A program made the translations under genes and the position numbers. Shown piece after piece: positions 23,220 to 35,299 of a stretch of DNA of 63,302 bases. This DNA comes from Pelargonium tetragonum (Eukaryota; Streptophyta; Magnoliopsida; Geraniales; Geraniaceae). The notes below the pieces were generated by a model that searched no databases, was not told the DNA's origin, and saw only the letters and a program-made list of their open reading frames with translations. How positions within the stretch are numbered: position 1 is the stretch's first letter; each line of letters begins with the position of its first letter. The DNA is taken from NCBI GenBank assembly GCA_036897445.1, contig JAYMTL010000119.1, forward strand, positions 1 through 63,302, written 5' to 3'.

Positions 23220-26210
23220 ATAATCACCATACGAAGTTTAAAGAAGAAATCTTTCTTCTTTCTGCAGGATAGTTAGGGAATACAAGAATAAGTACAGGTT
23301 AGTTGATAGGGGATACCCTATCAAACAGAATCCAGGTTTAAAGCATAAGTACTTTTTTTCATAAGCATCATAAGCTTCTATATCACCTCTTCCTGAACTC
23401 CTTGTATATCCCTCTGAACTTGGTGGGAAACCGCGGGTCACCCACTTCGTTTACATTCTTGAAAGAAGTGAACATCTTTGCTGTCCTTAAGTATACATTT
23501 TAAGATTTGATCGGAAAATTCCTAGTCTTTATGTGTTTTTAACGAAGTATACACGTACTTAATTCTGCACCAAGAATCACTCTTTTTTTTAGGAGGGGTA
23601 TCTTCTCATTTTAGTTGTAAAAAGCATAGATTGCTAATATTATTGTATGGACACTCCTTTTTACTGCATTCTGCATAGGTATAGGATCATGAACCCTACG
23701 TGCTTAACCGGTGTCTGCTCAAGGTCAGACAAGTTTGATACTTTAGTTATTGCAGGCTTGTTCCTAAAGATTATAGATATGACACGAGCCGGAGTACTTT
23801 TGCGTGGTACAAGAGTTTAGGGTTTTAGGAATGAAAACCTTCAGAGTCATATGCATCAAAAACTTTGAAGTGTTTGTTGTACATAGGTTTTAAAAACCTC
23901 TTTATTGGGGCCTGTGTTGTTGGTATAAAATAAAAGAAGGTTCGTAGGAAATGTAGTACCTCTACTCTAGTTGACAGTGAGTTTGATAGGAATTCTTGTG
24001 ACTTGAATCTAATAGAATTCAATCTGCTTCTTTCGGCAAAAGATGTTTTATCGAACTACTTAAACAGGATGAAACTCTGCACTATTTCTGGGGATCCTAA
24101 CAAAAGTGCTATTACTTGTATAGCACTTTCTTTATATTTATAAAAAAGACTAATATAATATAAAAGGGATTGTAAGTAAACCATCCTGACGTGTATACTC
24201 TTGTTTAGCACTAGAATAAACCTTGTGCCGTATAAAAAGAGTCAAGACTTTGGCGACTTGAATACTTATGAACATAACAAAAAGGGATTAAGAATTGCGC
24301 CTCGTTACTATGATCCTAGCTGCTATAAAAAAAATAGCAAAAATCTATCTAGTTGTATCTTAGGTGCAGTACTCCAGTTATTTTAAAAGCTTTATGAAGC
24401 TAAAAAACATGGAGATCTAATTGCTTAGAGCAAGTACTAAATAACGGATATAGTACAACGAACTTTTAAAATGGGTTAAAATGGGGAAGCGCGCTAGAAG
24501 AAGTTTATGGTATTCCCGATAGCACTTCCAAATTACTCAGCATTAAAATGAAAAAAGTTTTTGCGCAAATAGTACTAAACCTGTTGTAAGTTTCTTTTGA
24601 AGTCTTCCCCGCCGTGTAGGTCCTAACAAAACTGTTAAATATTTGTCTAACCTTTCAAAAAAGTCCTCTAGCCAGGTCGTAAATATAAAACACCCCTTAT
24701 AATTAGAAATAGAAAGAAAAATTTATTAAAAAAAAGAAGAGTCTAATCTGTGAATTAGATAATAGAAAGTGTAATAGAATGATTTTTTTAAGAGTGATTG
24801 CTCTTTAGTAGCTGGTACTAATTGGTTAAGGGTTTTTTTAATAGATATTAAATAAGAAGTTACATATCTAATTTATGAAAATCTAGGGATCTTGTGGTTT
24901 TTATTTACTCCAGTGGGATTTCCTTGTTATCATTAATAAATAATAAAGTATATTGTAAGCCATGAGGAATCTATAGAATTTCCATGTACTTTAGTTTAAG
25001 GAAGAGTAAGAAGTGTAGCCCAGATTTTCTTTATATTATATACGCCTTGAACGATATTAAAAAACTTATATTAAGACTTTTTTGAAAGCAACTTTCCTTC
25101 ACCGAGCAAAGAGTTATCCTTATAGCTCTTAACTCTACTAAGACTCCTCTGTGTATTAAGACTTGAGAGTATAAGTGGAACAAGTCTTTCTATCTTAGGA
25201 TAGATTGAAACCGCTATATAATTCTCACTCGAATCATTGTACTCTTTACTGTTTTGTTTATCTTAGGGAAGATGGAAACAAAAGGGAGTGTAGGATCTTA
25301 TCTATATTACCGACTGGAGCGTTAGCAAGGGAGTTGAAGGTCTTAGTATCTTGGGGGATAGTCCACCCTATACTTATTCTTAGAATTGATTTAGTACCTA
25401 ATATCCGAATAAAAGGAACTCCTTTAGTTATGAACTTCCTTAGTGACTTATTACATCCACTGGACAGGATCTGGAAGACTATTCTACTAAAAATTTCTGG
25501 AATAAGGGAGACTTTCTTAGTCTTAAAAGAAGAGCCTTAGTAATAAGAGCTTTTTTTGCCTTATAAAATGAAGTCCGATTTCTTGTTCAGGTTCTTTTTA
25601 TAAAACAAAAGGGTATGCGAAAACTTTGACTATTTGGTGTGCGCCTCTTTCTTAAGGGTATATTTACAATAGTCTTTACAAAAAATTTGAAAGCTTTTCC
25701 AGGATTATAATAAAAAGTGTTACATCTTATGTGGTATCCTGACTTACGTATATCACTATACTGGAATTTAGGAAGTCTATAACTACTGAGAATCTCTTTA
25801 ACTAAAAAAAGGAGCCGGAATCAAAAGGTAGAACAAAAGTTTCCATAACTAAAGTTACCTTTTAATTCATTGCTTGGATAAGTCAGGAATCCTAAAACTT
25901 TTCAAGATAGAACTTCGGAGTACTTGTGGAATAAAAAAGAACTCGATATATAATAGAAACCCCGACTTTTCCAGAGTATCTAGAAGAGACCAAATGAATG
26001 GTATCTAAACATACATAAAAAAGTTTCTCAAAATATCCCGTAATTCATTCCGTTCATTACCGGGGTAAAGAATACTAATCCGTTGTGTATATTAAAAAAA
26101 TGATATTGCAAAAGCGCGTGCCTTTCCATTAGAAGGATCTATCTTGAATGGCGTTAGCATAAGAAGTAAAAAAACAGGGCTCCCCTTTTAGGCTCAAAAA
26201 TGGGATCTTT
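23220..26210. other. No recognisable gene
   Basis: Frames reach 111 codons (25205-25540 plus, opening at TTG). That product has a hydrophobic middle (VSWGIVHPILILRIDLVP) but matches no family I know. About 24.65-25.1 kb is poly-A and poly-T rich. No tRNA-like fold is seen. Confidence 0.45.
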
Positions 26211-26212
26211 TA

Positions 26213-26272
26213 TTTAGAAAGACTTGAACCTAAAGCATTCAGCTAATTAGATGCGGGCTTCAACTACTCTTA
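26213..26272 (-). pseudogene. tRNA-like relic, perhaps trnK(UUU)
   Basis: On the minus strand it reads GTAGTTGAAGC, then CTAATTAGCTGAATGC, then TTTAGGTTCAAGTCTTTC. The 3' part resembles CTAATGGTCGCAGGTTCAAGTCC of trnK, and the 5' part resembles its D-arm CAGTTGGTAGAGC. The anticodon loop does not hold TTT. GCAT and ATGC flank the loop and could pair. If real it is decayed. Confidence 0.35.
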
Positions 26273-26456
26273 TCACGGAACGCTTCTGTATCTCATAATA
26301 TGAGATACCTCCTTACAAGACCCCACCCAGCAGTAAACCCTGTGTTTGAATATAATTACAGGAACTTCCCTTATTACATCCAGCAAAACGAATTTGATTT
26401 GCTTATTTAGGTATAAATCTTAGCTTTATACAAGGAATCCGAAACCCCTAACTAAC

Positions 26457-26487
26457 CCCAAAAAATTGAGTTTCTCTTTTTATTTTA
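26457..26487 (+). repeat. AAATTGAG short repeat, copy 2
   Basis: CCCCAAAAAATTGAGTTTCT then CTTTTTATTTT. It is nearly identical to copy 3 at 36181 (CCCCTAAAAAATTGAG, then TTTTCTTTT). Confidence 0.5.
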
Positions 26488-26524
26488 TATGTAGTGTGAA
26501 TACAGCCACTCCTTAATAGATACC

Positions 26525-26540
26525 CGGGGAAAGTTTCCCG
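26525..26540. repeat. Small hairpin
   Basis: CGGGGAAAGTTTCCCG folds on itself with six to seven pairs, one of them G-T. No function can be assigned. Confidence 0.5.
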
Positions 26541-27298
26541 AGAAACCAAGGTGTCCTTGTTATCCTTATAAGGGGAGGACAAAAAGAAGCTATTTGAATC
26601 TTTTTATGAAAGTTTTTTTATATAATGTATTTACTTTCATTTCATAAGGATCTATAAGAAAATCCCGGAAAAAGGGGCCGGCATAAAGCTCGGGAATCCT
26701 ATAATGTAAATTCTTAATAGCTTCTTACTTAGGATAAAACAAGCAATTTGATCTCTAGCAGGCATTATGGGTCATTTTCACAATGAAATGTAAGGGGCTT
26801 AGTTTATTGTCATAAGGTGGCTCTGATAAACTATTGGCCTTCCGGTAGAGAGAGAATAACACACCTAAACTAGAGCTAAGGTGCAGGTCAAGCTGGTAGT
26901 GAGGAATCTAAGTATCCTGAATTTGAAATGCAATTCTTTTTTTTGTACATAAAAGAATGCTGAAGTAGAGCCTTTACTTCGGGGCGGGCCTATCCAAAGA
27001 TAACTAATTCAAAAGAAAGTCAAACAGGTTTGATTAGTAGGTCGGATTCTATCCCATCTCCTCAACAGATTATAGGCTTCCTATTCGGATTCCTAGATAA
27101 AAAAACGAGTCGAGCTAACCCCCTTGTATAAAGTAACCTTATTCTGCACTCTGCGGATGCCTTTTTTTAATCAAAAGAATAAGTCAGAGTTTTTGGTTAA
27201 ATTCTTAATTTGTAAGAGGGCCCGGCCCCTTAGAGAAACAGGACTAGTAAAAAAGAAAGGCAGATACTTTCTGATATCCAAGCAAATCCGTAAACTCG

Positions 27299-27368
27299 CA
27301 ATATAGCAAGCTTCGAACCCGCGCGCCGTATGCTAACTTATTTAAGTACTTTGCCACGTGAAATTTAT
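27299..27368 (-). pseudogene. tRNA-like relic with intact T-arm
   Basis: On the minus strand it reads ACGTGGCAAAGTAC, then AAGTTAGCATACGG, then CGCGCGGGTTCGAAGCTTGC. The T-stem GCGGG/CTTGC still pairs (two G-T pairs) around TTCGAAG. TGGC-AAAGT has the form of a D-arm start. The middle resembles an Ala(AGC) anticodon arm (CTTAGCATGCG), but the stem is broken and the acceptor ends do not pair well. It could be a plastid, mitochondrial or nuclear tRNA remnant. Confidence 0.35.
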
Positions 27369-27734
27369 GTGCAATGTGCAGAGTTATTACCTTCTATTCT
27401 AACTACTATAATTCTATTGTTTTAATGCGAATCTGACCGGTGTTCTCTTATGCCTTTAGTCATACACATAAATTCCCTTGAGAATCTCCTGATACAGAGT
27501 TTGATGTCTTTATTAAATGAAGCAACTCTAAGCATTACCAAATCTCCTTTGACGAACCCCCTTCGTAAAAGAATTCATTTACTTTAGCATAGGGATCTCT
27601 CTTTTTAATCCTGGTAATCCTGGTGAATTCTTATCAAAACTTTTCTTTATATAAATAGACTCTAAATCCTTATCAATTACAGCCTTAGTAAGACAATCTG
27701 GGAGATTGAAATACAATCTAGCACCACCCTTTAA

Positions 27735-27792
27735 AGGTTAAATCGGGGCGCCCCTTATCCGATAAACGAAGGTTCAAGTCCCACTTTAAGAA
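27735..27792 (+). other. tRNA-like segment with 10-bp GC palindrome
   Basis: GGTTAAATCGG is followed by GGGGCGCCCC (27745-27754, a perfect palindrome), then CCGATAAACGAAGG and TTCAAGTCCCAC. The spacing of GGTTAAA, the GCGCCC block and AGGTTCAAGTCC recalls trnI(CAU) (GGTTAAAGCGCCC, GTAGGTTCAATTCC). ATCGG/CCGAT could form an extended stem. No acceptor pairing is convincing. Confidence 0.25.
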
Positions 27793-27799
27793 GCAGGCC

Positions 27800-30470
27800 C
27801 TTTTTTTGCTGAGTCTGTTGACTAAGATTTATATTACCATAAGGATACCCATTTCACAGTGCTCTTGAATTATAGTAAACTCCTAGGGGATTCCAGAATG
27901 GTTATCTTGGATTTCTTTATACTATAGGATCCTTTTTGATAATTTCAAGTTTCTTTAAGAATTTGTGGTCAAAAATTTTTCTAGGATTTGCAGCCTTCTT
28001 TGTATTTACTGGATTGTACTCCTATTCCTTCGTGATGACTGGAACAAGTAAGCCTTTCTTATATTTATATTAAACTTGTTCAATAATATGTGTATTTGAT
28101 CGAGGAGAATCAAAAGAATTGTCTTTTTTGTAACTTCTTTATCTTATATATAAGGGAGGAAACACTGAGACCCAATACTGAATAAAGACATAAAATTTTC
28201 TTTAGGTAGTTAAGTACTCTCTTATAACACCATGTTCAAGCTATACACCTTAACTGAAAAGTTAGAGATCATACAAAATTTAATAGGGCACGCAATTGCT
28301 TTCCTAAAAAAAATTCAAGGAAAGGATAGGAACCCCTGTCTTATGTACTAAGCTGCCTTTATCAGTAAACTAGATTTGCAGGATACTCATTTTGTTTTTG
28401 TAAGTTATTACTTAAAAAAAAGTTGGTTAGAAGTAGTAAAAAACAGAGCATACTGCATACTATCCTTTATTTAATTAGCATTAAGAAAACTAATTTGATA
28501 TCGGATCAAGAACTCCTCATTTTTGTATTGCCGTAGTTTCTATTCAAGCAGTGCGAGTCGATCCTTTTCAAACTAAGACCCAACTTTAGCATGAAACTTT
28601 GATAACCATCTATAATATAGAGGGGGCACCCCCGTGAATTCTTTCTCGTGAAAAGCTTTTTATGGCTAATGTGGAGAAGTAAGAGAGCGAAGCTCAATCA
28701 GAATTTCTATTTACAAAAGCTAGTAATTCTAATAACAGGGTAAGAACAAGACTTTGAAAAGCTTCCAAAATCTAAGTAAGGGTACACAAAAAATCGAGAC
28801 CTAATTATAGGAAATGCCCCTTTTCGTAAGAAAGTTTCTCAAAATTCAGGGATTACCTTCCAACTCAAATTCAAATAAGAATTTTGAAAAGCACCTCCAC
28901 GCCTTAGCTACGTGAGTCCTTATTTAACTATTATATCAAGTCAAGAGCAGTTTAGACCCCTCTCGGCGTTGTCTGATTACTACTTTTTACCCAAAAACCT
29001 CGGGGCTTGGTACATAAAAAATTTGTAAAAGAAAGAAAATAGGGTACTTAAACTCTTTCATAAGCCTATTAGATATTCGACTTTACTTCATCTTAATAAC
29101 ATTCTCTTTTTAATAAGTGCCCCTGCAATTTAACAAAAGCAAGAGAGGAAAAAGCTGAGGCCTGCTCCTAGAAAAAAACTGTACAAGAGTGTTCCTGATA
29201 GCTCTCGATTCTAGCTCCTCGGGCTTGTTGCTATTAACCAACCTTACTTTATTTTACTCGAGTAAAACCTATAGTAATAAGGGATCCAAAAGTCCTAAAG
29301 ATATGCTGTTTATATAAGATAAGATTCTCTATGTGTATATAGAAGCTCCTCTGTATTCTTTACTATTTGGCTTATAAGTATAAGTCGGAATTCTTTTTTT
29401 TATTTTCTTTCAAAACCCTAAGGAGACCCAGACAAAGCATGCCTCAAATTTGTATTTTAATGCATTATGTACTTACTCTAGTTTATAGCGAACACCAAGT
29501 CTCCTGTAAGAGGGCCGGCTATTCTTACATTATCAAAATACAAACCTGGGATTTTCTCTTTTTGTTACAGGGCTTCTAAGAACCTCATATATTAAAAGCC
29601 TACTTCCTTCAGCAAGCTCGCCAGGATGGTACGCTTCTAATAAACGCACTAAACCCAAATAGAAAGAAGAAAAAAAGAGAACTGTCAAAAGTAAATTAGA
29701 TAGATAAATGGAAGCACGAACTTGAAACTTTTACCGGAAAGGGAAAGTACCTTAAAAGCTTCAAATAAAAGTGTATAAAAAAATGAAGTAAGAAACTCTA
29801 ATAGAAGGAGTGTCTCGTCTCTAAATCAGGTTGAGTAATAAGGCAAAGCACAAGACCTCTCAGTAAATCTAGCAAAAAGTAAGGTTATTCCAAGGGAAAT
29901 TCACCTGGTTCTGGGTCCTCCCTTAGAAATTTTTTTGGCTCAGGATGAGTCTATTTCAAAAGGTCTTCCATCGAAGACTAGGCAATATCCTGTCTTTCCG
30001 ATTTTGATATCAGTAAAAGAAACATCTTCAGCCCCTTTAAGTGTACTGATACTACTTATGAAAAACTTTCTTACTCTTTGTAGTTTTATCCAGTCACTCT
30101 ATGCTTTGGAGACCCCTCCTTCTGATTATACCTTTTATGTTTCAAACCCCCTTGTTTTTTATGAAACAAGAATGAAGTTTTTTATTTACGCAAAGTCTAG
30201 GCAAGAAAGGTGGATATTCTCTAATTTGAGTAGGGTCAAACGAGTATTATAAAAAACTTTGGGTTATACTAAGGTACCTCCTTACAAAATAAGATAATAA
30301 AAGAATTTCGGGTTATAAAGAAATCCTATCTTTCCTTAACTCTACCAGTACTTTTGTTTAGTTAGAAGAAAAAGGAAGGGCACTCCTAAAACTCACGTAG
30401 GATAAATGAAAAGATTGACTTCGATTCTTGTCTTGTATACTTTTTTTTCTGCTAAAATACCAACTTAGGC
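27800..30470. other. No recognisable gene
   Basis: It contains frames of 63-105 codons; the longest, at 29935-30252 plus, opens at TTG. Its product begins AQDESISKGLPSKTRQYPVF and matches no family I know. The remainder is AT-rich without visible RNA structure. Confidence 0.45.
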
Positions 30471-30479
30471 TTTTTAATT

Positions 30480-31260
30480 GTTTTAGATTTAGATTCTTTT
30501 CTTCTTAGTCTTCTTATTTGACTTATTTGTTTGAGTTCTTTGGCTTAGATTCTTCTTTGTACTTTGTATTAGGAAGAAGAGTAAGGACTCTTTTAGGGGA
30601 AGCAGAAACTAGTAAGGAAATCTTTATTATATTTTATTGACTTTATAGGAGTGGGTATAGGAGTTACGAGTTTCTTAGTATACCTATAGTGCTATAGTTA
30701 GTTATGTAAGATATAAGATATTATATAGACTAGTAAGAATCTAAGGTTTTTCTTTAAGGTGTATTCCCTCAAAGGGTTCTGGAACTTATCGTCAAGGAGG
30801 ATCTGAACCTTAGATGTATAGTAAGTAGTCTCCCCTACCGCTCAGAGTTTAGGAGGTTAGATAGTATTGAAGTAATTAGAGAGGAAAGGATAACACTTAC
30901 CACAGCTGACTTTGACTTACTTGTTGTTGCTTCTTACTCGTACTCTAACTCTAAACCTGTATCTTATCAATCTGTATTTGACTTTTTCTTACTACTTATC
31001 TTCGATACCTGTCTTCTTCTTCGTACCCTTTGCTAGAGCTGTTTTATGAGCTATCTGCATACCTGTAGCTAAGGTCTTATCCTTCTTCCTTATTCTTATG
31101 CTTTTTGTTTTATCTTCTTTGACTTATAACTTAGACTGGTATTCCTTTGAGAGTTATATCCTCCTTCTTCTTAGTCTTTATTAGATTGGGATTTGGAGTT
31201 ATAGAGATGGGTGGTAGAAGGATGTATAGCTAGATTCAGGGTAAGGGCTATACCTAACAG
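30480..31260 (-). repeat. R1 composite repeat, copy B
   Basis: Read on the minus strand, the parts run in this order. First comes a pyrimidine-poor lead with GGTATAGCCCTTACCCTGAA near 31250-31230. Next is a lysine-rich stretch giving ATGMQIAHKTALAKGTKKK near 31075-31015, closed by two stops. Then come GGTAAGTGTTATCC at 30901-30888, a tRNA-like module at 30857-30797, and the tail GATAAG then CCCTTTGAGG. Copy C at 43.7-43.9 kb has GGTAAGTGTCTTATCC, CTAACCTCCTAAACTC, a similar module and GATAAGCTC in the same order. The 5' part (30480-30640) is a low-complexity CTT/GTT-rich tract. No host gene is recognised. Confidence 0.55.
30797..30857 (-). other. tRNA-like module inside R1 copy B
   Basis: On the minus strand it reads CTCCTAAACTCTGAGCGGTA, GGGGAGACTACTTAC, then ATCTAAGGTTCAGATCC. 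TCTGAGCGGTAGG resembles an internal A-box/D-arm and GGTTCAGATCC a B-box/T-arm, about 36 bases apart and slightly short for a tRNA. Copy D at 31359-31401 has GTTGACTCGG and CTAAGGTTCTCC, and copy C at 43783-43798 has GGTTGACTCGGTAGGG, so the module is shared. Joining a tRNA-like head to a body is how SINEs are built, but I see no 3' tail or target duplication. Confidence 0.35.
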
Positions 31261-31860
31261 GGATACTAGGGGTAGAGATTCTTTATATAGTATTGTAGTA
31301 ATTTTCTTTGTTTAGGAGATACTCCTCAAAGGGCTTTTTAGCTTATCGTTAGAGAGGAGGAGAACCTTAGTAACATTAGGAAAGAATCCCCCGAGTCAAC
31401 CTTACTGTTTAGCAGCAAGGAGAAAGAAGAGGCACCAGCAAAGACTTAGACTTCCTTGAGCTAGGCCTAGACTTAGACTTAACATCTTTCTTTGAGTTAG
31501 ACTTAGATTCAGTATTCCTTGACTTCTTATTAGGATAAGAAGTACGAGGAGCAGAGACCTTAGACATATCAGCTTTAGGAAAAGTAGACGTGTAGTCTTG
31601 ATAAGAGGCATAGACATACCTAACAACAAAGTAGTATGTATCTAATAGGTAAGTAGATAGGCTAACCTAGGCTAGGGCATAGAGGTACACGTAAGCTAGA
31701 TATTCCCTGTAGCTATAATCTTACTAAGAGTAGGGGTTAGCTAGTGTACTAGATATATAGTAGTTAGTTTTTCTTGCTTAGAGTCCTCTTGTGCTATGGA
31801 GTTTCTTAGTATGGAGGGAGTGAACCTAAATGAATAGAAAGTAGTCTCCCTATTTTTTTG
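31260..31860 (-). repeat. R1 composite repeat, copy D, with 85-codon frame
   Basis: It is arranged head to tail with copy B. A minus-strand frame is open over 85 codons from 31666 down to a TAA at 31409-31411, with one internal ATG (about codon 34). The first 30 residues are rich in Tyr, Ser and Thr. From there it is Lys/Ser-rich: residues 45-56 are PNKKSRNTESKS and residues 61-75 are DVKSKSRPSSRKSKS. KSRNT recurs in the frame at 56676-56783, and PN-x-KK at 4.2, 5.0 and 34.9 kb. Upstream on this strand, TTTAGGTTCACTCCCTCC and ATAGCACAAGAGGA match the tails of other copies. The product is unrecognised and probably decayed. Confidence 0.5.
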
Positions 31861-34070
31861 GAGATATAAGGCAGTCTCACTTGTGTTTTTTGACATTGAA
31901 AGTAAGAAATTTCCCGGTTCATTTAGATGTAGAGAGCTCTTGGGTAAGCTGGGATTGCTTCATGTCCAATATGAAAGTAAGGATAATTCTGAAATTCTTA
32001 TTAAATAAAAAAGCCTAAGGAATTTTTAAGTCGCAACTATAGACTATAGTAAGAGCCCCCTTTTCCATTCCAAGTCTTTTTGGCGGAACCTAAGCCTTTA
32101 CTTAGAAAGAACCCGGTTTTTTAGAAAAAGTTCATTCTAATTCACGAGCCTATCTGGAATCCTGTTAAACCTCTTCACTTTCTCCCCCGAACTAGACCTA
32201 ATTGTACCCCTATTTCATTTACTCTAGTTTAGTTGCAACCTTTCCTACCCTAGTTCTTTTTCTTAATATCTTAATAAACGTTACCTATTAACCTAAGGGG
32301 ACTCTCTTAACCTGAAAGCTAGGAAATCCAGATATCTCCTTAAATTAAATGTAACTTTCTACCTTCTTCCCACTCACTTTACTAACTTTGTTAGCTTAGA
32401 TGTCTATACCGAAACTGCCTTAACTTTAGTACAAACTTCAACACTTTAACAGCTAATCCACTTCTACTTTCTTTAGAAGTCCTATACTTAAAAAACTTCC
32501 CCTTTTTAGATGCCTAACTTCCATTAAGTACTTTTAGTTAAGAACCCCGCTTTCGAGTGCCCATTATTACCTTCATTTCTTCCTTTATTAGTCGATTCCC
32601 TGTAAAAACCTTAGTTTAGACTCTAACAACCCCTTTTTGATACCTTATCTTTAGCGCTAGGCTGGTACTTTCTACCACTCACTTTCTCCTATTAGTACAA
32701 GCTTCCTTTTGGAAAACACTCTAATAACGAATCCCCTTCTAATTTGTTTTTGATTTTGTACTTGATACCCGGAAGCCTAAAAAGCTGCTACATCTCCTTC
32801 TGCTCCTATCACTAATACAAACTAAGAAGAGCAAAGAGTACAAAAATGAAAAAGAAGAAGGGCAAGAAAGCAAACCTTGTTCTATAACTATAAATGAAAT
32901 TCTATTAGGTGTAACCTAGAAAAACCTTGAAAGTAAATAACCTTGTACGAATCTCTTAAACCCTTTGCACAAAGTAAAACTAGCTAATTGAAAAAAGGAA
33001 TCTCCATAATATAATAAAATTAGAACTTGAAAAAGAAACCCCTAACTTTTTTTTTAGAATTAGAAACAGAACCTTCGAATCTCTTTGACTGTCCTTTATA
33101 AAGTCCCTGGCTTCCTCATGAATTAACCCGTTTTAAATAGAGCTCTTTTACTTACTTGCTTTAAAAAAGAAACCCTTTTCAACCTTCAACTTAAAGCTAT
33201 ACCGGCACTCTGTATCCCTTACTACCCATACACCTATGCTACTCTCTTCTATAACTAACTAGCTAAAACAAGAATCCCAAGGTTACCTACCCTCTCTTAC
33301 TAGCCTAGTGAAAGCTCTTGCTTATCCTGTGTTGTCTACTATTAAGCCTAAGGCCCTGATATAAAGAATACAGAATAAAGATCTCAATCTCAAACAAATA
33401 GAAAAGTAGAAAAGAAAACAATTAAGTCAAACAAGTAAAGCGATTCAAACTCATAAGTTGGTTGTGCGTACTCCTTCCCTCCCTAGAAATTACTATATAA
33501 AAAAACCTTCTAAACTAGAGTTGACTCGGTAAGGTAGACTCTTTCCAAAGCCCCGTAAATTTGTACATTTCCCAACTCTGCCAAGTTCCATTTGCGAAAA
33601 CTCTCGATACTAGAGAGAACCCTTCTGTTCCCCGCGACCTGACCGACCTACTGATCACTATGGGAACTTTTTCAACGGAATATATAAGGTAACTCAAAAG
33701 GGCTGCAATCCCCCAACACTCTTAGAAAACTAGCTAGGAAATCTATCTAATCCAACCGGGAAGGGAGCAAACTACTGAACTTGAAAGAAAGACTTTCCAG
33801 TCAAACCTAAGAAAAATTTGAGAGATGAAACAAAAGAATACCTTTTTTAGATCTATTTATCTATAATGAATGCCGTTTTTATGCTGGTGCCGATTCTTAC
33901 CTATTCAACCCGTTAAGCATCAGATTGTACTTTCTTTTGAATGGCTTGCTTTAGATAGGGAAATCGGGAAGCAAAGGACTCCTAATAAGAAAGCAAAACT
34001 TCGTTAAATGAAGTGAATATACATCCTTTCCTGTTTCAGTGGAACTAAACTAAAGAAAATCTCTATAAAT
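31860..34070. other. Strongly G-poor, C-rich tract without genes
   Basis: In bases 32221-32280 I count 14 C and 5 G, and in 32461-32520 15 C and 4 G, the reverse of the left end of the window. Phrases such as CTTACTAACTTTG and CCTAACTTCC recur loosely. GCGATTCAAACTCA at 33436-33449 matches the T-arm of the trnS-like relic at 22672. There is no frame over 60 codons of interest. Confidence 0.5.
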
Positions 34071-34079
34071 AGAAGACCT

Positions 34080-34650
34080 ATTAAGTAAGACAATAGCTGC
34101 ATTCACTTTAATATTAAATAACTATAGGCTACAAGTACAAGAAGAATAAAAATCCAGATACAGAATACAGGGAATAGAAAACTAAATACAAATAAGAAAG
34201 CAAAGGCAAGGTAAGTTGATGGTGTATCTATGTAGACCCAAATTCACTCTAAAACAGAACTCAAAATCTAAAGATAACAAGAGGAAAGAATAAGACACTC
34301 TAATCTAAATAGAATACTACCTACTCTCATAATGGATACTATATAAATATAAAGAACTAATTTACAATACAATTAGTAAGCTATAAAACTCCTAACAATA
34401 AGAAGACACTAGCTCCCCTAGTATCTCCCATACAGGTATAGCTCATAATAAAAAAAGAAGTTAGCTACAAAAGCAAGTCATAAGAAAGAAGTCAAGTAGA
34501 AAGAAAGAAAATCCTATAAAAAGAAATTCATAAAAGAAGGACAGGAAAGGTACATAAAAAGACAAGAGAGAATCCTAACAAGAGGAGTCTAGCCCCCAGT
34601 CCTACTAAGATTCTTATGATACAGATACATAAAGAAAAATATAGAATACA
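34080..34650 (+). repeat. R1-like repeat, top-strand copy
   Basis: Short top-strand frames give NKKAKAR (ending just before GGTAAGT at 34210-34216), SHTGIAHNKKRS near 34425-34460, and ATKASHKKEVK near 34465. GIAH and HKK echo the ATG-x(n)-HK motif of other R1 copies. The orientation is opposite to copy A directly downstream, so the two form a loose inverted pair around 34.7 kb. Stops interrupt every frame within 20 codons. Confidence 0.4.
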
Positions 34651-34729
34651 AAACCAAATAATAAGAAAGCTATGCTATCAAGAAAATAGCAGAAGAAGGA
34701 TACCCCGCATTAAAGAGAACCTATTCTTG

Positions 34730-35290
34730 AGTTTTGAATGGAGCAAGGAATTTATAGTATAGGAGATCCTAGGGGACTCTAGAAGAGTAGATAGGATACC
34801 GATACACCAGCGGACTTTTTTACTTGCTTTTGTTGCTGCTTCTTAGTCTTCGTACTCTACCTTTTCATTGACTTCGTTGTGTTTGTACTTTTTGCTAGAG
34901 CTAAACCCTTCTTCTGGTTAGGATTGACTTTAGCTAAAGCCTTTGTACTCTTCGTCTGAGCTATACCTGCCTTATGAGTTATAATAACTGTGCCTGTAGC
35001 TGCCAGTCTTCTTGTAGCTCTTGTAGCCCTGAGTAGTGTATTATGTATTCTTAGTTATGTATTGTATGTACTTTAGTGTCTTAGTCAGTATAAGGATAGG
35101 GATATATGGGAGGGAAGGAAGGCTAACATAGTAGGGGATGGATCTACTAGATTGTATTGGCGGGTTAATGGAAGCTCGTGTACTAGGTAGAATAGATGTA
35201 ATAGGTATAGTAAGAGTTAGTATATAGGCCTCTCCTTTCAAGGTGTCTTTCCTCTTGTACTTTGCAGCTTTTCCGAAGTATAGGAACCTT
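34730..35290 (-). repeat. R1 composite repeat, copy A, with 65-codon frame
   Basis: A minus-strand frame is open from 35054 to a TAG at 34857-34859. Its 65 codons are rich in Lys, Ala and Thr and have no ATG before the end. Residues 19-28 are ATGTVIITHK, residues 32-39 AQTKSTKA, residues 45-49 PNQKK. These align in order with the top-strand frame at 4902-5069. After the frame the minus strand continues GTCCGCTGGTGTATCGG then TATCCTATCTACTC, matching the GGTAAGTG-TTATCC boundary of copies B and C. Upstream, 35041-35241 also encodes a Pro/Ser/Ile-rich 66-codon frame from an ATG, containing SLPSLPYIPI; copy C has SSLPYLVY at the same place. Confidence 0.5.
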
Positions 35291-35299
35291 AGATATCTA

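Noticed and set aside
25205-25540. 111-codon plus frame
   Set aside because: TTG start and no recognisable domain.
29935-30252. 105-codon plus frame
   Set aside because: TTG start, no family, neighbour of low-complexity R1 sequence.
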